A stretch of DNA of 12,798 nucleotides from a bacterium (GTDB taxonomy: Bacteria > Margulisbacteria > Marinamargulisbacteria > JAAEMD01), in contig JAAEMD010000216.1 in assembly GCA_024225875.1 (NCBI GenBank), positions 1-12,798 on the forward strand. The letters run 5' to 3'. A program made the position numbers and the translations under genes. The notes under the pieces are model-generated. The model searched no databases and had not been told where the DNA came from. It was given only the letters and a program-made list of their open reading frames with translations. Of the stretch, positions 6,431 through 11,467 are shown piece after piece (within the stretch, counting starts at the first letter, position 1; each line of letters starts with the position of its first letter).

Positions 6431-6772
6431 TCATGAAAATATATTTTTACTGTTCTCTAAAATCTTGATTAACTGTGTTTTTCTGTACTTTGGATGACCA
6501 TTACTATTCCCTGAAACATCATCAAGGCCAGCAATTATTAGTCTTTTTAGCTTTTGGTGTCCGATACCAAGTGCTTTCATGATTTGAAAACCTGAACATA
6601 GCTCCGGCAGTCTTTCAACAGGGCTATTTGTCTTTTTTTCTATTACATCTAACCTGGATATCACACGATTCAAAAGCTGTATAATTTCCTGGCTTTCTGG
6701 CACATTCAACTCTACGCTAATAGTTTTGTTAATTGTTTTGATTTCTTTTGTTTCAACTTCTTTTGTTTTCAT
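6431..6772 (-). CDS. Small early phage protein with C-terminal winged-helix-like DNA-binding segment
   Basis: The 113-residue product starts at an ATG with a strong AGAAAGGAG ribosome site. The N-terminal 60 residues are charged and helical (ELNVPESQEIIQLLNRVISR), probably a coiled coil for oligomerisation. Residues 61-105 (SGFQIMKALGIGHQKLKRLI, then GHPKYRKTQLIKIL) look like an excisionase/MerR-type helix-turn-helix followed by a basic wing. It is the first gene of the long leftward operon after the regulatory gap. That position suits an early regulator or a DNA-bridging accessory of the recombination module behind it. The specific function is unknown. Its start region is duplicated near 7524 (see findings). 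Confidence 0.6.
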   Translation of the reverse strand: MKTKEVETKEIKTINKTISVELNVPESQEIIQLLNRVISRLDVIEKKTNSPVERLPELCSGFQIMKALGIGHQKLKRLIIAGLDDVSGNSNGHPKYRKTQLIKILENSKNIFS

Positions 6773-6815
6773 TTATCAAGCTCCTTTCTTTTTAATTTGT
6801 TTGGTTTTAATTTAC

Positions 6816-6888
6816 TTTATCATGGGTTTTTATTTATGTAAAATAGACATATTTATCTATTGATAGATAATAAATGATAATAATTATC
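6816..6888 (-). promoter_or_regulatory. Candidate leftward early promoter with two upstream palindromes
   Basis: The gap between 6773 and 6938 has no gene. On the minus strand, TTTACA (6842-6837) and GATAAA (6821-6816) are 15 bp apart and could be a weak promoter for the early operon. Just upstream lie two inverted repeats, TTATCTA-TTGA-TAGATAA (6853-6870) and GATAAT-A-ATTATC (6876-6888), sharing a GATAA/TTATC core. They look like operators, possibly for one of the neighbouring HTH proteins. Assignment is by inspection only. Confidence 0.4.
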
Positions 6889-6938
6889 TTTAGTTTGATA
6901 AAATACAGGGTGTGATCTTAATTTTGAATATAAAGAGA

Positions 6939-7493
6939 TTAAGTTAAATTTTCGAGATAGTTTTTTACTTTTTTTATACTTTGAAGAATGCTGTCTTTTT
7001 CTTTGTTTTCCAGCATCAAGCAAATAGCAACTTCTGCTACCTTTGGTATTTGACCGCTCGCCCAAGTGGCTACAGCACTTTGTCCTACCCCAAGCATCTT
7101 CCCTAATTCCACTTGAGTTATTCCAAGTTCTCGACAAACTTTCTTGACGATATTGTCTTCTTTTGTCGCTGGTTCTAACGCTGATGGTGTGTTTTTCAGT
7201 GCTTTCTCTGGTACTGGTATGCTTGCCTTCAAGCCCATCATTTTCATTAACTCTGTCTGAGTTACCCCTAGCTCCCGACAAACTTTCGTGAGCATATTGT
7301 CGTCTTTTGTTGTTTTCTGGTTTTTGTTGTTTATCATTAGCTCTAATGCCACTGATGCAATCCGTGGGATTCTCCCAGCGGCCCAGTTTCCTAATGTGCT
7401 GCTCGGTAAACCTAAGATACGTGCTAGTTCTTTTTGAGTTACGCCCAACTCCCGGCAGGTTTTCCTTACTATATTTTCTTCTTTCATCATCAC
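6939..7493 (-). CDS. Protein with two and a half tandem XRE-type helix-turn-helix repeats
   Basis: The 184-residue product contains the repeated motif K(E/D)(E/D)N(I/M)xxKxCRELGxTQxEL three times. The copies are complete at residues 4-55, cut short at 63-88, and complete at 111-163. The complete copies continue through a recognition helix (STLGNWAAGRIP; SAVATWASGQIP) and a capping helix. The middle copy breaks after MMGL and runs into a Pro/Ala-rich linker. It should bind DNA, perhaps two half-sites within one chain. Starts in frame are GTG 7493, ATG 7490 and ATG 7487; AGGCGG is best placed for the last. A much stronger ribosome site (AGAAAGGAG) serves an ATG at 7524 in another frame. It lies next to the switch and probably regulates early or lysogeny genes. 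Confidence 0.78.
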   Translation of the reverse strand: MMMKEENIVRKTCRELGVTQKELARILGLPSSTLGNWAAGRIPRIASVALELMINNKNQKTTKDDNMLTKVCRELGVTQTELMKMMGLKASIPVPEKALKNTPSALEPATKEDNIVKKVCRELGITQVELGKMLGVGQSAVATWASGQIPKVAEVAICLMLENKEKDSILQSIKKVKNYLENLT

Positions 7494-7528
7494 CGCCTAT
7501 TATACTATTTTCTTTTGTTGTCATCTAC

Positions 7529-7594
7529 TCAAGCTCCTTTCTTTTTTTGCAAAGCTTTAAACACTTGTCTTTCTATTTCATTTCTTGTGTACAC
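7529..7594 (-). CDS. Possible 21-residue leader ORF
   Basis: A GTG at 7594 is preceded by AGGAG at a good five-base spacing and opens 21 codons (VYTRNEIERQVFKALQKKKG, then A). It ends in TGA within the AGAAAGGAGCTTGA site that precedes the ATG at 7524. This could be a small early protein or a leader peptide that couples translation into the triple-HTH gene. With so few codons, chance is a real alternative. Confidence 0.3.
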   Translation of the reverse strand: MYTRNEIERQVFKALQKKKGA

Positions 7595-7610
7595 TGCATC
7601 TCCTGTTTGC

Positions 7611-7623
7611 GGTACTATAGTGC
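7611..7623. promoter_or_regulatory. Operator-like site, copy 1 (GGTACTATAGTGC)
   Basis: This 13-bp sequence contains the perfect 8-bp palindrome ACTATAGT within GxACTATAGTxC. An identical copy lies at 7860-7872, and I saw no third copy in the window. This copy lies upstream of the triple-HTH gene and just past the end of the cro-like gene, so a repressor bound here could block leftward transcription. Confidence 0.55.
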
Positions 7624-7626
7624 GCA

Positions 7627-7851
7627 TCATAACCAAAAAAATAGTTCTTCAAACCTATATTTCCTTTGAAACCCATCTAAAACTCGCCTTGCAAAACTAA
7701 CTCTACACCTATATTTTCTCTTATCAGAACTGAGTCTACTGATCCAACTTTGACTTGAGCCTATCCGTTTAGCAAACTCTTCTTGTGTAATTAATTCAGA
7801 ACATAGCGCTTCTGAAAATTCTATTCGTCTTAACTTTGCAAACCTTATCAT
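7627..7851 (-). CDS. Cro-like XRE-family helix-turn-helix protein
   Basis: The 74-residue protein has a central HTH (ITQEEFAKRIGSSQSWISRL, residues 21-40) and a basic C-terminal part. It is divergent from the repressor gene at 7922, the classic arrangement of Cro opposite CI. By family and position it should bind the shared operators and favour early lytic transcription. The ATG at 7851 has no ribosome site; a minus-strand promoter TTTACA-16-TAGAAT is predicted just upstream, with a leader of about 17 bases. Copies of a 13-bp operator-like sequence lie on both sides of the gene. The protein is short but complete for a Cro type. Confidence 0.7.
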   Translation of the reverse strand: MIRFAKLRRIEFSEALCSELITQEEFAKRIGSSQSWISRLSSDKRKYRCRVSFARRVLDGFQRKYRFEELFFWL

Positions 7852-7859
7852 TCAAGTAA

Positions 7860-7872
7860 GGTACTATAGTGC
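7860..7872. promoter_or_regulatory. Operator-like site, copy 2 (GGTACTATAGTGC)
   Basis: This is identical to the site at 7611-7623. It lies between the divergent cro-like and repressor genes, overlapping the predicted transcription start of the cro-like gene. It is therefore in the right place to decide between the two transcripts. Confidence 0.6.
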
Positions 7873-7874
7873 TT

Positions 7875-7902
7875 ATTCTAAGTCAATAACTATGAATGTA
7901 AA
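7875..7902 (-). promoter_or_regulatory. Predicted promoter of the cro-like gene
   Basis: On the minus strand, TTTACA (7902-7897) and TAGAAT (7880-7875) are 16 bp apart, each one mismatch from the sigma-70-type consensus. The expected start of transcription is near 7868, inside the second operator-like site. The same stretch is upstream of the repressor gene, so the two promoters must overlap or abut. Confidence 0.5.
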
Positions 7903-7921
7903 ATATATTAAGGAGAGTTGT

Positions 7922-8356
7922 ATGAATAATAATAAATTATCTGAATATTTAAAAAATAAGCTTAAGGATAAAAATCTATCGATGTATGCGGTGTCAAAGC
8001 GCGTGGAGAATATATTTTCATATTCTTATATGCGACAAATTGTTAATGGTGACAAAAAAAAACCTAGCCCAGCAGTTTTAAAACATTTGTCTGCAGCTAT
8101 AGGTGCCCCATACTCGGATTTGTTGAGGGCTGCAGGATACATTACAGAGAACGATCTTGAAGACGTGAACTCGATGCTAAGAGAAATGCTATCTCCAATG
8201 TTCGATGATGAGGTAGTCGATATTGTTTCTGATAAAACTATGCTTGATATATTGAAAATCATTCTTAAGCTGAAAGGCAATGACAGAAAAGATCTCATGA
8301 AAGCATTAAAAACTTATGCGGTGGTCTTTTCCTCAGAAACAAAAGGAAAGGAATGA
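7922..8356 (+). CDS. CI-like phage repressor, XRE HTH without peptidase domain
   Basis: I place the start at the ATG at 7922, with the ribosome site AAGGAGAG five bases upstream; an earlier in-frame ATG at 7892 lacks one. The 144-residue product has an N-terminal XRE helix-turn-helix (LSMYAVSKRVENIFSYSYMR, then QIVNGDKKKPSPAVLKHLSA). It also has the AAGY turn common in phage repressors and an acidic, helical C-terminal part (DDEVVDIVSDKTMLDILKII). No S24/LexA-like Ser-Lys protease domain is present, so induction is unlikely to be by RecA-driven self-cleavage. It is the only strong candidate for the lysogeny repressor here. It diverges from the cro-like gene and is followed four bases later by a small partner gene. 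Confidence 0.75.
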   Translation: MNNNKLSEYLKNKLKDKNLSMYAVSKRVENIFSYSYMRQIVNGDKKKPSPAVLKHLSAAIGAPYSDLLRAAGYITENDLEDVNSMLREMLSPMFDDEVVDIVSDKTMLDILKIILKLKGNDRKDLMKALKTYAVVFSSETKGKE

Positions 8357-8360
8357 AAAG

Positions 8361-8645
8361 ATGGATTTAGCAATAGTATCTCTCGCTTTCAAAGATGATA
8401 ACAAATGGCGATTAAACGATGGCAACAATAGTATTAGTGTCCTTATAAAAGATGAGGGGTTTCTAAACCAAGTTGATAAAAGTCATATTTCATTCGCTAA
8501 AGGGGATCTTCTCATTTGCAAAGTAAAAAAACTTCAATGGCAAACTGAAGGGGGATTAAAAACAGAGTATGAAGTAATGAAAGTAAATGAGCATAGGCCG
8601 GCCCCTAAACAATTAAACATATTTAATCCTGATTTAGAAGTTTGA
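8361..8645 (+). CDS. Small protein co-transcribed with the repressor
   Basis: The ATG at 8361 lies four bases after the repressor stop, with AAGGAA upstream, giving 94 residues. A frame from 8316 would only add sequence inside the repressor gene. The protein looks like a small beta-barrel: SLAFKDDNKWRLNDGNNSIS, then a GDLLICKVKKLQWQ strand and TEYEVMKVNEHR. I recall similar small proteins or C-terminal domains next to prophage regulators but cannot name a family. The C-terminus KQLNIFNPD contains QLNIF, close to the QLxLF sliding-clamp-binding motif, which is suggestive only. Coupling to the repressor implies expression in lysogens, perhaps a role in immunity or superinfection exclusion. Confidence 0.6.
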   Translation: MDLAIVSLAFKDDNKWRLNDGNNSISVLIKDEGFLNQVDKSHISFAKGDLLICKVKKLQWQTEGGLKTEYEVMKVNEHRPAPKQLNIFNPDLEV

Positions 8646-8659
8646 AATTATCCACCGCA

Positions 8660-8692
8660 CCGCACCCCCCTTCATTTAGGTGGGAATTGCGG
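8660..8692. repeat. Hairpin in the convergent gap, inverted copy of an IS200/IS605-type end
   Basis: The plus strand folds as CCGCA / CCCCCC / loop TTCATTTA / GGTGGG / TGCGG with one mismatch and a three-base bulge. The inner 17 bases (8668-8684) are the reverse complement of 9106-9122 with one mismatch. There is no good T-run on either side, so it is a poor Rho-independent terminator. The stop codon of the AbiJ-like gene lies inside it. Confidence 0.55.
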
Positions 8693-9037
8693 ATCAATTT
8701 TAATAATACTTGGATCAACACCGTTAAGAACGACTCTTAATCCTACTATACTTATAATTTTATTTAATTCATTTATAGCCATTTCGGTTTTTCCTTGATC
8801 ACCGGTATATTCAAGAGGATTGGCTAATCGAAGCAATACAGCTTTTAAGTCATTTTCAGTAAGGCGTTTAAGTACGTTTAGTGTCCACCATTTTCTAGTA
8901 GAGCCATCATGGGTATGGCCACTAAAACCAACACTTTTAAAAAAATCAGTGAGTTCAGATCCTGTTCGATAGACAGGATACTGCTTTCTGTCTCCACAAA
9001 TCATATCTGCGATTGAATCTAAAATTTTATCATCCAT
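8672..9037 (-). CDS. Stand-alone AbiJ N-terminal-like domain protein, probable defence-related fragment
   Basis: The 121-residue protein starts MDDKILDSIADMICGD. It carries YRTGSELTDFFKSVGFSG (23-40), STRKWWTLNVLKRL (46-59), VLLRLANPLEY (66-76) and a final INELN...GLRVVLNGVDP block. As I recall, this pattern is a small domain that precedes varied effector domains in AbiJ-type abortive-infection and related conflict proteins. Here it ends at QFPPK, and those last codons are encoded by the IS-end-like hairpin, so an effector domain may have been cut off. There is no ribosome site, but a near-consensus promoter places the expected transcript start on the A of the ATG, implying a leaderless message. 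The domain call is from memory of the pattern and should be tested. Confidence 0.5.
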   Translation of the reverse strand: MDDKILDSIADMICGDRKQYPVYRTGSELTDFFKSVGFSGHTHDGSTRKWWTLNVLKRLTENDLKAVLLRLANPLEYTGDQGKTEMAINELNKIISIVGLRVVLNGVDPSIIKIDPQFPPK

Positions 9038-9043
9038 AGTGGA

Positions 9044-9072
9044 AATATATCAACTAACAAACAATCTGTCTA
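9044..9072 (-). promoter_or_regulatory. Strong promoter of the AbiJ-like gene, predicted leaderless transcript
   Basis: On the minus strand, TAGACA (9072-9067) and TATATT (9049-9044) are separated by exactly 17 bp, and each matches the consensus at five of six positions. The initiating base expected seven bases downstream is 9037, the A of the ATG. Confidence 0.6.
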
Positions 9073-9090
9073 TTCTTAAAACTTTCCACC

Positions 9091-9135
9091 CCTTTGACAT
9101 CCTCTCCCACCTAAAGGAAGGGTTTTACGGCGCAG
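9091..9135 (-). mobile_element. IS200/IS605-family end remnant (right-end / omega-RNA-tail type)
   Basis: On the minus strand the sequence reads CCCTTCCTTTAGGTGGG then AGAGGATGTCAAAGGGG. A short C/G hairpin with a TTTA loop followed by GGATGTCAA is typical of the right ends of IS605-type elements that carry TnpB, where it also forms the 3' part of the guide RNA. No tnpA or tnpB gene is present nearby. Only a decayed frame without a start (about 9082-9262) runs through it. The family is recognised by pattern, not by search. Confidence 0.5.
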
Positions 9136-9146
9136 GGGATAAAAAG

Positions 9147-9174
9147 AAAAAGTATGACGGTCATACTTTTTTTT
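9147..9174. terminator. Bidirectional Rho-independent terminator
   Basis: The stem AAAAAGTATGA / TCATACTTTTT with loop CGG is perfectly complementary and is followed by a run of T on the plus strand. On the minus strand it is followed by TTTTTCTTTTT. It can stop leftward transcription from the ABC-3C operon about 325 bp downstream of its last gene, and any rightward transcript. Its GC content is low, so its strength is uncertain. Confidence 0.6.
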
Positions 9175-9179
9175 AATGA

Positions 9180-9494
9180 GCCAATCATTAAGAGTTTCTC
9201 TTTTGATTAGCCTGAGTGCTTGCGCTAATACCTCTATTTTTCTTTTTGTTTTTAATTTTTTAATATCTCACCCCATATTTCAAGATTTCTATTATTGTCG
9301 TTGAGCTTATATTAGTTTCAATCTGCGTATGAATCAATTTAATTCTTTCATATTATCATCAAGCATATCTGATTTTTTTAGTATGGTGTGTGCGTTTTGA
9401 AACTCATCCAGCCGTTTTGAGAATCTGAAATTGTCTTGACTCAACTTTGTTACTTTATAACAAAAAGCAAACCTATTTAAAATTAAGTGAGCGT
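9180..9494 (-). pseudogene. Gene-poor stretch with fragments of decayed coding sequence
   Basis: No complete gene is seen in these 315 bases. Two minus-strand frames look like former coding sequence. One (about 9334-9483) has no start near its open end and encodes SQDNFRFSKRLDEFQNAHTI, ending in MKELN and a stop. The other (about 9082-9262) encodes EVLAQALRLIKRETLNDWLI without a start codon and runs into the IS-like end. Their composition resembles real AT-rich proteins, but I recognise no family. They may be relics of an element or gene destroyed when the neighbouring modules were inserted. Confidence 0.3.
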
Positions 9495-11240
9495 TTAACC
9501 ATTTTTCTTTTTTTCAGTATATTTTTGTTTTAAAAATCTATTGTCTTTTGTATATGTTGCACGGCGATAATCTTCAACATTGAAATCAAGTAATTTCCGC
9601 TCTTCTATTATCTCAACCATATCTCTGTTTAAAGTTAGTATATATTGAAATTCTTCTGGACGATTTGTTTCTTGTTGATATAGGTAATTAAGGCATTTTT
9701 CTATGGAATCATTATCAAAATTAAATATATTGTCGTGTACTAAGAAGCTAGGATGTTTTTGGCTGGTAAACTCATTAAATAACAATGCTATATCATATAT
9801 AAACACTTTCAATCGTTCGTTACTCCAGCTACCATCATCATCAGTTCTTAAGTCAAAATATAAAAATTCTTTTCTCTGAGCCTTATTAATAGTATCAATC
9901 TCAAAATGAGACTTTCTATTCCCAATGATTTTTTCATGTATATCTAAAATTGTTTGCTCAAAATCTTTTATACTATCTTTAGCTTCTAAAATTAAATTAT
10001 CGTAAGCTGATATTTGATTATCTTTGGATGTCTTAAGATTCTTTTTCTCGGTTTCAGCTTTATCATATCTTTCTATTAAAGCTCTAAGATTATTAAGCTC
10101 TTGATTTTTTTTGTTATAAACATTCATAGATGTTTTTAAATCAGACAATATAGCTCCAGTATCTAACTGGGATAGCTTTTCAGAATATTCATCATCCATC
10201 TTCCTTATATTTCTATTGATTGAAAAAAGCTCTTCTTTTAGTTCCTCTAGTTTCTTATTCACGAGCGTGCTTCTAAACCCATCTATTTTTTTTCTGAACT
10301 CTTTTACTTCATTAAGAGCCTTGCCAACCATATCCCCGAGCCCATTTTTAAATTGATTGAATAGTATTGTTATCTCTTTTTCACTAATTTTTTCAGGTTG
10401 TGGCAAAGAGTTAATCTGTTTGATTTCATATTTAATAGCTTTTTGTTTTGTTCTGAGCTTCTTAAGTGAAACCTCTAAAGCAACTAGGTCGTTTTGAACT
10501 ATCTCAAATGACTCATTGTTTTTTAGTTTCTCAATAGATGAGTTTATTTTTACAACTTCACTTTCAAGGTCATTTAGTCTTGCTTTTGCGTCAGCAACTT
10601 TAATTTCATTGTTGTTAGTTAAGATTTTCTTGGTTTCTGTAAGGTATTTCGTTTTTGCAGCCAAATCTTCTATTATTTTTTTTATCTCAGAATATAAGCT
10701 GATACTTAATCCTAAGAAAAACAGGTGTGGCTTGAAATCTCTTGGAATATTTTTATCTGTGTCAAAACACTTAATAATATCTTTAAATTCTGATTTTTCA
10801 TCTCTAATTATTGGAGCAAGTAAGTTTCTGAAGCTTATTCTTGAACTATGAGTAGGATATTTTTCAAAATACAAATTACCAAGAAAATCTGAAGCATCTT
10901 CCAGTTTATCAAAATTTATTTCTGATCCGTTTTGAAAAATAGTTACGACATCTGGAGTTCCGATCTTTCTTGAGATAGTAATATCATTATGATGAATGGT
11001 TAAATCCAGATTAATTACTGTTTCGCTATCAACAACATTGTTTGGTATAAGCAAAACTCTGCTGTACTCTGCTTTTTTTAATAAACAAAAATTTAGGAAC
11101 TCTATTGATACTGATTTGCCAACACCATTTGTTTTATCACTCCCTTTAGATTTTTCCCCAAGAATAATATTTATTCCAGGTTCAAAAGTTACAGAATCAA
11201 AAGTTGTTGGTTCACTATATAGTTTTTTTAGTCTAATCAT
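9495..11240 (-). CDS. ABC-three-component (ABC-3C) system ATPase, DUF2326 family
   Basis: The 581-residue protein is an SMC/RecN-like ABC ATPase. The N-terminal half-domain has the P-loop NGVGKS at 38-43, preceded by GINIILGEKSKG. Residues about 180-430 are long coiled coils rich in Lys, Glu, Asn and Leu. The C-terminal half-domain (about 459-581) has SWSNERLKVFIYDIALLF in the signature position and FLVHDNIFNF (499-508) in the Walker B position, followed by ILTLNRDM. This architecture is DUF2326, the ATPase of predicted ABC-3C conflict systems, which probably senses DNA or nucleoprotein and switches on a partner effector. The ATG overlaps the stop of the middle component (ATGA). The tail EKKKNG is ordinary and the gene looks complete. 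The anti-phage function is a family-level prediction. Confidence 0.85.
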   Translation of the reverse strand: MIRLKKLYSEPTTFDSVTFEPGINIILGEKSKGSDKTNGVGKSVSIEFLNFCLLKKAEYSRVLLIPNNVVDSETVINLDLTIHHNDITISRKIGTPDVVTIFQNGSEINFDKLEDASDFLGNLYFEKYPTHSSRISFRNLLAPIIRDEKSEFKDIIKCFDTDKNIPRDFKPHLFFLGLSISLYSEIKKIIEDLAAKTKYLTETKKILTNNNEIKVADAKARLNDLESEVVKINSSIEKLKNNESFEIVQNDLVALEVSLKKLRTKQKAIKYEIKQINSLPQPEKISEKEITILFNQFKNGLGDMVGKALNEVKEFRKKIDGFRSTLVNKKLEELKEELFSINRNIRKMDDEYSEKLSQLDTGAILSDLKTSMNVYNKKNQELNNLRALIERYDKAETEKKNLKTSKDNQISAYDNLILEAKDSIKDFEQTILDIHEKIIGNRKSHFEIDTINKAQRKEFLYFDLRTDDDGSWSNERLKVFIYDIALLFNEFTSQKHPSFLVHDNIFNFDNDSIEKCLNYLYQQETNRPEEFQYILTLNRDMVEIIEERKLLDFNVEDYRRATYTKDNRFLKQKYTEKKKNG

Positions 11241-11467
11241 TTCACCAAGTATATATACGGCTCTCTAAAATCAATTAAGCCTGTTGCGTATAAAAAAATA
11301 AGCCCAAAAAGTGTTTGCCTATAATGTTCGATATCATATTTCTTCAAAAAATTTGATACTTCAAATATTGATAGCTTGGTTTTTTTTGTTTTTTTAAAAA
11401 ACTTCAAGATTAATGAGGCAGTATAAACCGAAGATGTTTTAATTTTCTCGTCTTTTGACACTAACAT
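11237..11467 (-). CDS. ABC-3C system middle component (small winged-helix-like protein)
   Basis: The 76-residue protein lies between the SMEK-domain gene and the DUF2326 ATPase, overlapping the first by 7 bp and the second by 4 bp. It is helical at the start (SSVYTASLILKFFKKTKKTK), has an HTH-like centre (SIFEVSNFLKKY), and ends with GLIFLYATGLIDFREPYIYL, a typical winged-helix-like finish with a hydrophobic strand. Middle components of ABC-3C systems have this size and place and are thought to bridge the ATPase and the effector. The call rests mainly on operon position and on the shape of the C-terminal segment. Confidence 0.72.
   Translation of the reverse strand: MLVSKDEKIKTSSVYTASLILKFFKKTKKTKLSIFEVSNFLKKYDIEHYRQTLFGLIFLYATGLIDFREPYIYLVK

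Noticed and set aside
6853..7524. 223-residue minus-strand frame starting MTTKENSII with a good ribosome site
   Set aside because: Its sequence is Arg/Ser/Gly/Asn-rich without fold-like pattern and is the shifted reading of the HTH repeats. The HTH frame is clearly the coding one, so only the start signal is kept as a finding.
8660..8692. Rho-independent terminator for the repressor operon
   Set aside because: The hairpin is good, but no run of T follows on the plus strand, so termination is not supported.
9091..9262. A tnpB gene or functional omega RNA
   Set aside because: Only the end-type hairpin and GGATGTCAA tail are seen. No RuvC-like or zinc-finger protein motifs occur in any frame nearby, so a working element cannot be claimed.
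10516..11268. Plus-strand frames opposite the DUF2326 ATPase
   Set aside because: They are Ser/Leu/Phe-rich antisense readings of Lys/Glu/Asn-rich coiled-coil codons and have no ribosome sites.
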